From assembly GCF_002287885.2 (NCBI RefSeq), contig NZ_CP016768.2, positions 248,001 through 312,000 of the forward strand: a stretch of 64,000 bases of DNA, given 5' to 3'. The translations under genes and the position numbers were made by a program. Each line of letters opens with the position of its first letter. Positions within the stretch are counted from its first letter, which is position 1. The notes under the pieces were generated by a model, which saw only the letters and a program-made list of their open reading frames with translations, did not search any database and had not been told where the DNA came from. Shown here piece after piece: positions 38,381 to 46,488 of the stretch. Source of the DNA: Candidatus Nanopelagicus limnes. Lineage in GTDB: Bacteria > Actinomycetota > Actinomycetes > Nanopelagicales > Nanopelagicaceae.

Positions 38381-39648
38381 TTAAAGGGATTTAAAAACTT
38401 AGTATTTTCAGTTGCTTCAAACTCAAGCAATCTATTCCACTTAGCATTTCGCTCAGAGCCATGGGTGGAGCCAACCTTAATCTGGCCAGCACTCCAACCA
38501 GTTGCTAAATCAGCAAGCCATGAGTCCTCACTTTCACCTGATCTTGCTGAAACAACGGTATTAAAGTTATTTGCCCGAGCTTGCTTTAACACATTCAAAG
38601 TTGCACTTACTAGGCCGTTTTGATTTGGCTTTATCAAAATCGCATTGGCACTCTTTTCGGCAATTGCTCTATTTAATCGATCTAAGTTTGTGGTCAATAA
38701 GTCATCTCCTAGAAGTTGCAGCTTTGCTGGCATCTGGGATGAAAATTCCTGCCAACTTTGCCAATCATCTTCGGCAAATGGATCTTCAATAGAAATTATT
38801 GGTTGATTACTTACTAATGATTTAATAAATTGCAGATACTCACTCCGGTTATAACTCTTACCCATAGTAGATAGGTTGTAATTATTGCCATCATAAAATT
38901 GGGTGGCTGCGATATCTAAAGCTAAGCTAACTTGGCTACCAACACTTAGCCCAACCTTTTCAATTGCCGTAACTACAAACTCACAAGCTTTTTCAATGCT
39001 GGTGAAGGAGATCGCTAAACCACCTTCATCAGCAATTAAATTAGTTACCTTTCCATCCTCTTTACCTAACTTGGCAGCCATCTCTCTAATTGCAACAATC
39101 CAGGAGAGTGCTTGGGTAAATGTTTTAGCGCCAACTGGCACAACCAAAATATCTTGAATATCCATGGTGCGATTTGCATGTGCTCCGCCGGACAAAATAT
39201 TAACCATCGGCATTGGAATTTGCAGTGGGCCATCAGGTGAAAAGTACCTAGCTAATGATTTATTTTGTGAATGTGCGGTGGCAAGGCTTGCTGCTAATGA
39301 AACTGCCAAGGTGGCATTAGCACCAAGGGATGAATGATCTGCAGATGGATCTAACTCAATAAGTTGGGCATCAACAAGATTTAAATCAATCTGCTCTTCA
39401 ACTAGTTTTGGCGCAATTTTCTCATTGATATTTGCAACCGCTTGGGCAACTGATAAACCACCATAAAAGCTTTCAGCAAATTTACTTCCCGTATCACGAA
39501 GCTCTTTTGCTTCATGCTTACCAGTTGATGCCCCCGATGGCACACGGGCGGTGTGAACACTGCCATCAGTTAGTGAGATGGCAGCTGCAACTGTTGGCCG
39601 TCCTCTTGAATCTAATACCTGATAACCAATAACTTTATTGATCTTCAC
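38377..39648 (-). CDS. Enolase paralogue with altered active site
   Basis: A 423-residue enolase-superfamily protein of full enolase length. Conserved: the SGAST loop, His157, Glu208 in DEGG, metal ligands Asp245, Glu288 and Asp315, the base Lys340, Arg369-Ser370 and the GQIKVGS lysine. Changed: the catalytic-site Glu (E168 in yeast) is Asp166 in DIQDI, the substrate histidine of SHRSGE is Ala368 (SARSGE), and KxNQIG reads KPNQNG. It lies last in a four-gene operon with a kinase, so it probably dehydrates a different phosphorylated acid. It is not the housekeeping enolase. Confidence 0.85.
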   Translation of the reverse strand: MKINKVIGYQVLDSRGRPTVAAAISLTDGSVHTARVPSGASTGKHEAKELRDTGSKFAESFYGGLSVAQAVANINEKIAPKLVEEQIDLNLVDAQLIELDPSADHSSLGANATLAVSLAASLATAHSQNKSLARYFSPDGPLQIPMPMVNILSGGAHANRTMDIQDILVVPVGAKTFTQALSWIVAIREMAAKLGKEDGKVTNLIADEGGLAISFTSIEKACEFVVTAIEKVGLSVGSQVSLALDIAATQFYDGNNYNLSTMGKSYNRSEYLQFIKSLVSNQPIISIEDPFAEDDWQSWQEFSSQMPAKLQLLGDDLLTTNLDRLNRAIAEKSANAILIKPNQNGLVSATLNVLKQARANNFNTVVSARSGESEDSWLADLATGWSAGQIKVGSTHGSERNAKWNRLLEFEATENTKFLNPFN

Positions 39649-40634
39649 TTTGCACTCATTTCAAATAATTGCGCAACTGTAAGGTTAGCGTTATTTCCCA
39701 AGATTGCTTTGGTAAAGCTTTGTAATTTGCGCTGTTGCTCAACTGAAAGGTAGTTAACCGGGGATTTTCCCTCCACCCTTGCCAGGGCGATTAAAGCTGC
39801 ATGTTTTGCTACCGATGGTGAAATTGGACGTATTTTTTCATACTCCTTCACAAAAGCGGCTGCGGTATTAGCCAATAACTTTGCATGCAATCTGTCATCG
39901 GTTCTAAAGAATTTGCATACCAAGTGCGCAATCAAGAAGGCTAGATCAAAAACTGGATTACCAACATGGGCAACTTCAAAGTCTAAAATATAGATCTCAT
40001 CATTCATCGCCACCATAATGTTTTTAGGCGAAAAATCACCATGCACAATTGTAGTTTTATCTGCCTCTAGTTCATTAATTAACTTTCTTATTGCCACCTC
40101 TATTTGCGGATTTTTTGCAGCCACAAATCGGTAGAAGGGATCAATTCGAAGTTGATCAAATAAAGCATCCTCGGTGAATTTAAGCTTTACCTGTGGATTC
40201 TCCTGGCCATAGTTATGCCAAGTTGCCAAGGTTTTACCAAGCTTTGCGCCAATATCTGGATTAATTACCCCAGCTAATAAATCAGATTTCCAAACTGTGC
40301 TACCAACTGGAACTCGCTCTAATACCAAAATAAATCGAAGCGGATCTAGAAATACTAATTTGGGAACCTGATCTGGGCTTAATTGATTAAATAAGTTAAG
40401 CGCGTCAGCTTCAACAATTGCTCGGCGTTGATCTGCCTCCCATTTTTCACTAACCGCAAGCTCAGCTAATGCTTGTTTTAAAACCAATTTTTGATTACTG
40501 GTAGTAATGGCAAGTACTACATTTGAAACCCCACCAGTTAATACCTCAACCTGGGGATTATCACCAGAACTTATTACTTTCTTATCTATTAAGTACTCAA
40601 CTACCGTATCTTGATTTAGTAATTCAACACTCAC
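39645..40634 (-). CDS. APH-fold kinase (methylthioribose kinase-like)
   Basis: A 329-residue member of the aminoglycoside phosphotransferase/choline kinase fold. A glycine-rich N-lobe LTGGVSNVVLAI and ATP lysine region KLVLKQAL are followed by the catalytic loop HGDFSPKNIM (Asp base, Asn metal ligand) and LDFEVAHVGNPVFDLAFL as the DFG equivalent. The wording is closest to methylthioribose kinase-type small-molecule kinases rather than antibiotic kinases. It overlaps the enolase paralogue by 4 bases, so its product is a likely substrate of that enzyme or its precursor. Confidence 0.85.
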   Translation of the reverse strand: MSVELLNQDTVVEYLIDKKVISSGDNPQVEVLTGGVSNVVLAITTSNQKLVLKQALAELAVSEKWEADQRRAIVEADALNLFNQLSPDQVPKLVFLDPLRFILVLERVPVGSTVWKSDLLAGVINPDIGAKLGKTLATWHNYGQENPQVKLKFTEDALFDQLRIDPFYRFVAAKNPQIEVAIRKLINELEADKTTIVHGDFSPKNIMVAMNDEIYILDFEVAHVGNPVFDLAFLIAHLVCKFFRTDDRLHAKLLANTAAAFVKEYEKIRPISPSVAKHAALIALARVEGKSPVNYLSVEQQRKLQSFTKAILGNNANLTVAQLFEMSAK

Positions 40635-40647
40635 AAAAAGCTATCCC

Positions 40648-41352
40648 TTAAAGAACTCGGGCGATAGCAAAACCGTAATCAACAAATAAAGATTGTCCAG
40701 AGATTGCGCTGTTATCTTCACAGCCAAGTAGGTAGGCAGCATTTGCCACATCTTGTGGAATTACCATCTTGTGTCCTGGTGTTTGACTCTGCACATTTTC
40801 AATCTGGGCTGGCTTTAATAATCCTCTAGCCATTGGTGAATCCACTACTCCTGGTAGTAAGCCATTTACCAAAATACCCTTTGCATTTCCTAAATCAACT
40901 GCCATGGATCTAACTAACCCACCAACTGCTGCCTTGGTAATTGTGTAGGACATCTTCTCTTGTCTTGTGATCTGCTCCCAAAATGAGCTCAAGATAACAA
41001 TCTTGCCCTTTTGTTTAATTAGATTGTGCTGCATTAAAGCCTTGGTTGTATCGGTGATAAATGAGACATTTGCTTGAAATAATCTTGTTAAATCATCAGG
41101 TGAATGATTAATAACTGAGTCATTGTTATTAGCTCCTTGAGCAAATACCACCACGTCAAATAACTCACCCTTTAGCAGCTCTGGAACTGGTCCATCAGTA
41201 ATTGGCAGCAGGAATTGATCCACTGGGTTAGTGATAGTTCGAACACCGTAAGTAACTTTGTAATCATGGGTTTTAAACTTCTCAGCGATCGCAGTTCCTA
41301 AAACACCGCTGCCACCAAAGATTAAAAGCTTAAGTGGTGATGAGTTTGTCAT
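40648..41352 (-). CDS. Short-chain dehydrogenase/reductase
   Basis: A 234-residue SDR. The cofactor motif is GGSGVLGTAIAEKF, with the catalytic Ser in ILSSFWEQ and the YxxxK pair in YTITKAAVGG. The final VDYGFAIARVL replaces the usual VDGG end. It lies second in the operon, 13 bp before the kinase and overlapping the U32-like gene by one base. It presumably oxidises or reduces the pathway intermediate with NAD(P). Confidence 0.88.
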   Translation of the reverse strand: MTNSSPLKLLIFGGSGVLGTAIAEKFKTHDYKVTYGVRTITNPVDQFLLPITDGPVPELLKGELFDVVVFAQGANNNDSVINHSPDDLTRLFQANVSFITDTTKALMQHNLIKQKGKIVILSSFWEQITRQEKMSYTITKAAVGGLVRSMAVDLGNAKGILVNGLLPGVVDSPMARGLLKPAQIENVQSQTPGHKMVIPQDVANAAYLLGCEDNSAISGQSLFVDYGFAIARVL

Positions 41353-42275
41353 TACTTTTTAAACCCATACCGATCTAATATCGCCTTACTTATTGCAGCT
41401 CTTCTTACCCGCTCACGAGCGGTGGACTCAACTAATCCTTGAATATGAGCACCAGATGGATAAAGGCCAGGTGAGTTACGAAGTGTGAACTTTAAGTAGA
41501 TAGGGGAGGCAACTCTTACTAAATCTGGCGTCTCATAATGACGAACGGCGCCCCCAAAATCATCTGGTCCTTCAACATAGATATCAACTGGAACATCAAC
41601 CTGTGATCTAATGGCAGCAATTTGTTGTAGTGAAAGATCAGTTGCCAGATTTAATGTTGAAGCTCCTAGATCCTCCAGTAGCGCAGCCGTTGCCGGGTTA
41701 TTACAAACCATCGCCACTGAGGTTTTAAGAATTAAATCCTTTGGCAGATCACCCTTGCGCTTTGCATCCCCTAATACCTTTAATAATCCAAGATCTCCCA
41801 CCAAAACACTTCGAAGGCCAAGATTTACGCCATTTATTACATCCTCTAATGCAAATCTCAGTTGATCACCACCGCGAAGAGTTGGCGATGCGATCACGCC
41901 AGCACTAGCACTTACCTGCTTACCAATATCCCATGCAGCTCTTGGTCCAACAAATAAACAAACCTCAATCTTTTCCTTTTTACCCATCGCAACCATCTGT
42001 TTAATCTCTTCATCAGTTTGCAACATGATGCCGGAGCCTTGGGAGATGCGGTGAATAATTAATTTATGTTTTTTAGCCTCATCAATTACCGTCTTAAATG
42101 CAGCAGGACCTTCAACGGAGGGAATCTCTATTTTGTATCGGCTGCCATCAGCAAATCTTTTGCCTGATTCAGGTAAGCCATCTGCATCTTGAGATTGAAT
42201 CTTTTGCTTATTTAATATGCCAATTGAGCGCTTCATTGGCCCTTTAGGATCTCTCGTGCTTGGCCAAGATGCCAT
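41352..42275 (-). CDS. U32-peptidase-like barrel protein, function unknown
   Basis: A 307-residue soluble protein with alternating beta/alpha pattern suggesting a TIM barrel: EIPSVEG, IIHRISQGSG, VCLFVGPRAAWDIG, LGLRSVLVGDLGLL, STLNLATDLS, VPVDIYVEGPDDFGG. The terminal YPSGAHI recalls the YPSG element of U32-family proteins, so that is the nearest resemblance I can offer; it need not be a peptidase. It is first in the four-gene operon. ATG 42275 has TGGAG 5 nt upstream. Confidence 0.65.
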   Translation of the reverse strand: MASWPSTRDPKGPMKRSIGILNKQKIQSQDADGLPESGKRFADGSRYKIEIPSVEGPAAFKTVIDEAKKHKLIIHRISQGSGIMLQTDEEIKQMVAMGKKEKIEVCLFVGPRAAWDIGKQVSASAGVIASPTLRGGDQLRFALEDVINGVNLGLRSVLVGDLGLLKVLGDAKRKGDLPKDLILKTSVAMVCNNPATAALLEDLGASTLNLATDLSLQQIAAIRSQVDVPVDIYVEGPDDFGGAVRHYETPDLVRVASPIYLKFTLRNSPGLYPSGAHIQGLVESTARERVRRAAISKAILDRYGFKK

Positions 42276-42305
42276 GATGCTCCATCCAAATCACTTTTTA
42301 TATTT

Positions 42306-42325
42306 AAGTACTAGGCAAGTATAAT
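42306..42325 (+). promoter_or_regulatory. Divergent promoter region with TATAAT box and AAGTA repeats
   Basis: TATAAT (42320-42325) ends 9 nt before ATG 42335. Two AAGTA direct repeats (42306-42310 and 42317-42321), 11 bp apart, overlap it and could bind a regulator. The 59-bp gap also serves the U32-like operon on the other strand. Confidence 0.5.
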
Positions 42326-42334
42326 CGGATAATA

Positions 42335-43111
42335 ATGAGTAACAACAGTGGATTTGAAGAGATCTCCTACGCAGGACAGGTAGTAATTGTTACTGGCGCA
42401 GCCAGTGGTATTGGTAAATCAGCAGCGCAATTAATCGCTTCCCGTGGGGCAAAGGTAATTTGTGTTGATCTAAATCAGGCTGGCGTTGATCAAAGCGTTG
42501 CTGAAATAAAGGCAACTGGTGCAAGTGCTGAGAGCGCGGTTCTAGATATTTCAAATCAATCTGGTGTGATGGAATTAATCACAACTATTGCTAAAAAACA
42601 TAATCAAATTGACGCACTAGTAAATTGCGCCGGCTACCCAGGGCCAACTGGAAAATTTGTAGAAGATATCACTTGGAGTGATTACCAAAAGGTGATTGAG
42701 GTTAATTTATATGGCGCAATCTGGTTAACCCAAGCAGTGCTGCCAATTATGAAAAAACAAAAGTATGGCCGCATTGTTCAGGTGGCATCAATTGCCGGTA
42801 AAGAGGGAAACCCAAAGATGGCCCCCTACAACACCGCTAAAGCTGGCTTAATTGGTTTTGTGAAAGGTGTTGCTAAAGAGGTTGCAGTTGATGGCATAAC
42901 TATTAACGCACTTGCTCCAGCGGTAATTGCAACGCCAATTAATGTTAATACTGCAAAAGAAACTTTGGATTACATGATTTCAAAAATTCCAGCAGGCCGT
43001 CTTGGTGAGCCAAGTGAGGTTGCAGAGATAATTGCATTTATGGGATCAAAGGCTTGTTCATTCACAACCGGCTTCACCTTTGATATTTCAGGCGGGCGAG
43101 CGACCTACTAG
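42335..43111 (+). CDS. Short-chain dehydrogenase/reductase (FabG-like)
   Basis: A 258-residue classical SDR. The nucleotide site is VTGAASGIGKSAA, with NCAGYPGP and the catalytic Ser/Tyr/Lys in VASIAGKEG and YNTAKAG. The C-terminal GGRATY follows the usual DxSGG. It is divergent from the enolase-paralogue operon and upstream of a PLP enzyme. A role as sugar or sugar-acid dehydrogenase is more likely here than fatty-acid synthesis, but substrate is unproven. Confidence 0.88.
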   Translation: MSNNSGFEEISYAGQVVIVTGAASGIGKSAAQLIASRGAKVICVDLNQAGVDQSVAEIKATGASAESAVLDISNQSGVMELITTIAKKHNQIDALVNCAGYPGPTGKFVEDITWSDYQKVIEVNLYGAIWLTQAVLPIMKKQKYGRIVQVASIAGKEGNPKMAPYNTAKAGLIGFVKGVAKEVAVDGITINALAPAVIATPINVNTAKETLDYMISKIPAGRLGEPSEVAEIIAFMGSKACSFTTGFTFDISGGRATY

Positions 43112-43140
43112 TAATTTAAATAAGTGGCATACTTGCACTT

Positions 43141-44289
43141 ATGGCCGATGTCGTCCGAGCGTTATCAATAGATCAATTACGTAAACGTAAAAGTGTTAAG
43201 TGGCGACAATTTCCAAATGATGTTTTGCCGCTACCAGTTGCTGAGATGGATTTTGAATCAGCCCCGGCAATAAAAGCAGCCTTACTAGATTTGATCGAGC
43301 GATCAGATACTGGCTACCTCGGACCATTCCCAGAGTTATTTGATGCCTTCGCCAAATTCTCCCAATCTCGTTGGGGTTGGCAGGTTGATACCAAACAAAT
43401 GCGAATGGCAACTGATGTTGGCGTTGGCATTGTGGAGATCATGCGCACCTTAATTAAGCCGGGCGAGAAGGTAATGCTTAACTCACCAGTTTATGAAAAC
43501 ATCTGGCGATGGATTACTGAGGTTAACGCCACCACAGTTGATACCCCACTTATTGAAGATGATTTAAATTACAAATTAGATTTAGCAGCGATTGAAAAAG
43601 AGTACAAGGCTGGGGTTAAAGTCCATATTTTATGCCACCCACATAATCCAGTTGGCGTTATCTTTGATAAGCAAGCATTAGCGGCGTTAGCTGATTTAGC
43701 AAAGCGTTATCAAGTGGTGATTTTAAGTGATGAGATCCACGCACCTCTTTCCTATGATGCAAAAGATTTCACACCATTCTTAGCGGTAAGTGATGTTGCT
43801 AAAGAGGTTGGAATTATTATTACTAGCGCTAGTAAATCCTTTAACTTAGCTGGGCTTAAGTGCGCCTTTATCATCACCCAATCAAGTGCGCTGCAGGAGC
43901 GAATTAACAAAATGCCACTGGCAGTAACTTGGCGGGCATCCTTATTTGGCGCAGTGGCATCAACTGCAGCTTATTCAGACTCTGTTAATTGGTTAGATGG
44001 AGTATTAATCACATTGGATGAGAATAGGAAATTACTTAGCAACTTACTGCAAAGTAAATTACCGCAAGTTAAGTATCGAATTCCAGATTTTGGCTACCTT
44101 GCTTGGCTTGATATGAGCGCCCTTGGCTTAGGGGATGATCCAGCAGCGAGGATCTTAGAAAAAGGAAAAGTTGCATTAAATGGCGGTGTTTTATATGGAC
44201 CAAAACATAAGAGCTTTGTTCGACTTAACTTTGGCACAAGCCCACAACTTATAACTGAAGGTATTGATCGGATTGCAAAGAGTTTGTAG
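43141..44289 (+). CDS. PatB/MalY-type PLP-dependent C-S lyase or aminotransferase
   Basis: A 382-residue fold-type I PLP enzyme. It opens RKSVKWRQFPNDVLPLPVAEMDFE, the MalY/PatB hallmark, with ILSDEIHAPLSY and the PLP lysine in TSASKSFNLAGLK. Such proteins cleave cystathionine to homocysteine or act as aminotransferases. CATACT at 43128-43133 lies 7 nt upstream, a weak leaderless box. It follows the SDR by 29 bp. Confidence 0.9.
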   Translation: MADVVRALSIDQLRKRKSVKWRQFPNDVLPLPVAEMDFESAPAIKAALLDLIERSDTGYLGPFPELFDAFAKFSQSRWGWQVDTKQMRMATDVGVGIVEIMRTLIKPGEKVMLNSPVYENIWRWITEVNATTVDTPLIEDDLNYKLDLAAIEKEYKAGVKVHILCHPHNPVGVIFDKQALAALADLAKRYQVVILSDEIHAPLSYDAKDFTPFLAVSDVAKEVGIIITSASKSFNLAGLKCAFIITQSSALQERINKMPLAVTWRASLFGAVASTAAYSDSVNWLDGVLITLDENRKLLSNLLQSKLPQVKYRIPDFGYLAWLDMSALGLGDDPAARILEKGKVALNGGVLYGPKHKSFVRLNFGTSPQLITEGIDRIAKSL

Positions 44290-44291
44290 TA

Positions 44292-45755
44292 CTACTTCTT
44301 TCTTCCGTGCAAGCGCTTAATCAAGGTTGCTAGAATTTTTTCAGAAAATCTGGTGCGCTTAAAGGTAGTAAATCTAAGTGGGATTTTAAATCTCGTTTTA
44401 ACTACTGTGCGTGCGTAGGTGTACTCAAGTAAACCTTCAGCTCCATGAATGCGGCCGTATCCAGAATCTTTAACTCCACCAAATGGCACAGATGCAACAG
44501 CTGCAAATAGAAATACTGAATTTATGGAGACCATGCCACAGGCAAGCTTTGAGGCAATCTTTTCACCATCTCGTTTGGAGAACACAGCTGCTGCAAGTCC
44601 ATAAGAGCTGGCATTAGATAACTTAATTGCTTCATCAGTATTAGATACCTTATTAATAGCAATTGTTGGCCCAAATGTTTCCTGCGTCATCGCAGTTGAA
44701 TCCTCTGGCACATCCAACATAATTACTGGTTCAACATAGGCACCCTTTACAGACTCTGTTCCCCCTAGTAAAAACTTAGCTCCCTTTGCTTTGGCATCAT
44801 CTAAATGGGATTGAATAACATTTAATTGTGATGGCATGGTGGCTGGGCCATAATCTTTGCCAGCTTGAATCTTTTTTGCCATCTCACTTATCTCTTCAAT
44901 AAATTGATCAGCAACAGATTCGACCACATAAACTCGCTCTGCCCCAATACAAGATTGACCAGCATTAGCCATGGCAGACCAGAGTGTGTACTCGGCTGCA
45001 AGTTTTATATCAGCATCTGCTGCCACAATTACTGGATCCTTGCCACCGCATTCGAGGACAACTGGAATCATTGATTGCGCGCAACTTTCTGCCACCTTTT
45101 TAGCAGTTTTAGTAGATCCAGTAAATGAGAGCTTATTAATCTTTGATTGAGTTAATGCTCTACCGGTATCAGGTAAACCAGTTACCGTAGCAAAAATATT
45201 TTCAAAGGGTGCAATCTGTGCGAATGAATCTGCCAACCACTTACCAACACCAGGAGTGAATTCAGATGGTTTAAAGACAACTGTATTTCCAGCAGCTAAG
45301 GCGTAAGCAATAGAGCCCATTGGAGTAAAGATTGGATAATTCCAAGGACCAATTACGCCAACCACACCAAGAGGTGATCTTTGAACCTGCGCCTTCATGT
45401 TAAACATCAATAAACCAGCTGGGCGATTTTGTTTTTGCATAATCTCTTCTGCATGTTTTGCTGCCCAAGCAATATGATCAATTGCAATAGAGACTTCGAG
45501 TGAGGCATCACTTAATGGTTTTCCACACTCAGTTGCAACTAAGGCAGCAATCTCTTTTTGATTTTTAGTTATGTAAGAAGCCCATTTAAGTAAGGTGCGC
45601 TTTCGGGCGGTGAAACCAAACTCTTGCCAGCGAATACTTGCAGTTTGGGCCAGATTTACTTGGGCAAATACCTCATCGAGTGAAAAGTTTTTATACTTTG
45701 CAATTACCTCACCAGTTTTAGGATCACATTTATCAAAGGTGGCTTCAAGGTTCAT
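44292..45755 (-). CDS. Aldehyde dehydrogenase, succinate-semialdehyde/benzaldehyde-like
   Basis: A 487-residue NAD(P)-dependent ALDH. The motifs GPWNYPIFTPMG, Rossmann FTGSTKTAKKV, base Glu in VLECGGKDPVI and nucleophile Cys in NAGQSCIGAERVYV are all intact. A basic C-terminal extension (about 460-487, ending LHGRKK) is unusual and may touch the membrane. The open frame continues to 45923 but overlaps the divergent hydrolase; ATG 45755 with TACTCT 6 nt upstream is chosen. Confidence 0.9.
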   Translation of the reverse strand: MNLEATFDKCDPKTGEVIAKYKNFSLDEVFAQVNLAQTASIRWQEFGFTARKRTLLKWASYITKNQKEIAALVATECGKPLSDASLEVSIAIDHIAWAAKHAEEIMQKQNRPAGLLMFNMKAQVQRSPLGVVGVIGPWNYPIFTPMGSIAYALAAGNTVVFKPSEFTPGVGKWLADSFAQIAPFENIFATVTGLPDTGRALTQSKINKLSFTGSTKTAKKVAESCAQSMIPVVLECGGKDPVIVAADADIKLAAEYTLWSAMANAGQSCIGAERVYVVESVADQFIEEISEMAKKIQAGKDYGPATMPSQLNVIQSHLDDAKAKGAKFLLGGTESVKGAYVEPVIMLDVPEDSTAMTQETFGPTIAINKVSNTDEAIKLSNASSYGLAAAVFSKRDGEKIASKLACGMVSINSVFLFAAVASVPFGGVKDSGYGRIHGAEGLLEYTYARTVVKTRFKIPLRFTTFKRTRFSEKILATLIKRLHGRKK

Positions 45756-45761
45756 AAGGTA

Positions 45762-45771
45762 AGAGTAAACT
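45762..45771. promoter_or_regulatory. Overlapping divergent -10 boxes (TACTCT minus, TAAACT plus)
   Basis: In the 22-bp gap between two divergent genes, the complement of 45762-45767 reads TACTCT, 6 nt before the ALDH ATG. On the plus strand 45766-45771 reads TAAACT, 6 nt before GTG 45778. Both fit leaderless starts and the boxes overlap by two bases, so the promoters should exclude one another. Confidence 0.5.
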
Positions 45772-45777
45772 CTTTTT

Positions 45778-46488
45778 GTGCCAGAGTTAATCCGCCCTTC
45801 AACGGTATTGCCCGCTAATCGCAGCGCAATAACCATAAAAACAAGCGATGGGCTTAATTTAATTGGTGAGCTCACTACCCCTTTGAGTGAAATAACTGGC
45901 TCACTTTTAATGCTCCATCCCAACCCGTCAGGTGGGGGAATGATGGATTCTCATATATATAAAAAGGCAGCCAACCGATTACCTGCCATGGCTGGAATTC
46001 AAATAATTAGATTTAACACCAGGGGAACTGTTAGTGAAGCAGGAAAAAGTGATGGTGAGTATGACCATGGCAAAGGTGAAAAGTTAGATGTCCTAGCAGC
46101 CCTTGATTACTGTTTTGAGCAATTAAAGATAAAAGATTTATATGTAATTGGCTGGTCCTTTGGCACAGAGCTTGCATTGCAATATGCAAGGGATAAAAGA
46201 ATTAAAGAGTTAATCCTGCTAAGCCCGCCAATGCTATCTACCACGCAAGATGATCTAGATTTTTGGATTAAAGATGGCAGAGTTATTACCGCACTTATCC
46301 CAGAGTTAGATGATTACTTAAAACCGGAGGCAGCAAAGCTTAAGTTTTCAAAGGTAAAAAACTTAAAGCAGATTGATGTGACAGGCGCCAAACATCTGTG
46401 GGTAGGGGAGCCAATGGTTCATCTAGTGTTAAGTGAGATTGTTAAAGTTATTGCGCCAAGCAGATTGCCACTACCGCAAGAGATTTAA
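45778..46488 (+). CDS. Alpha/beta hydrolase
   Basis: A 236-residue hydrolase of the dienelactone-hydrolase/YfhR-like small group. The pattern LLMLHPNPSGGGMMDSHIY is followed by FNTRGTVSEAGKSDGEYDHG, and nucleophile elbow GWSFGTEL and the late VTGAKHLW give Ser and His of the triad. GTG 45778 fits the leaderless box upstream. Substrate unknown. Confidence 0.85.
   Translation: MPELIRPSTVLPANRSAITIKTSDGLNLIGELTTPLSEITGSLLMLHPNPSGGGMMDSHIYKKAANRLPAMAGIQIIRFNTRGTVSEAGKSDGEYDHGKGEKLDVLAALDYCFEQLKIKDLYVIGWSFGTELALQYARDKRIKELILLSPPMLSTTQDDLDFWIKDGRVITALIPELDDYLKPEAAKLKFSKVKNLKQIDVTGAKHLWVGEPMVHLVLSEIVKVIAPSRLPLPQEI

Noticed and set aside
45756..45923. Extension of the ALDH frame upstream of ATG 45755
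   Set aside because: It overlaps the coding start of the divergent hydrolase; ATG 45755 matches the family and has a -10 box at the right distance.
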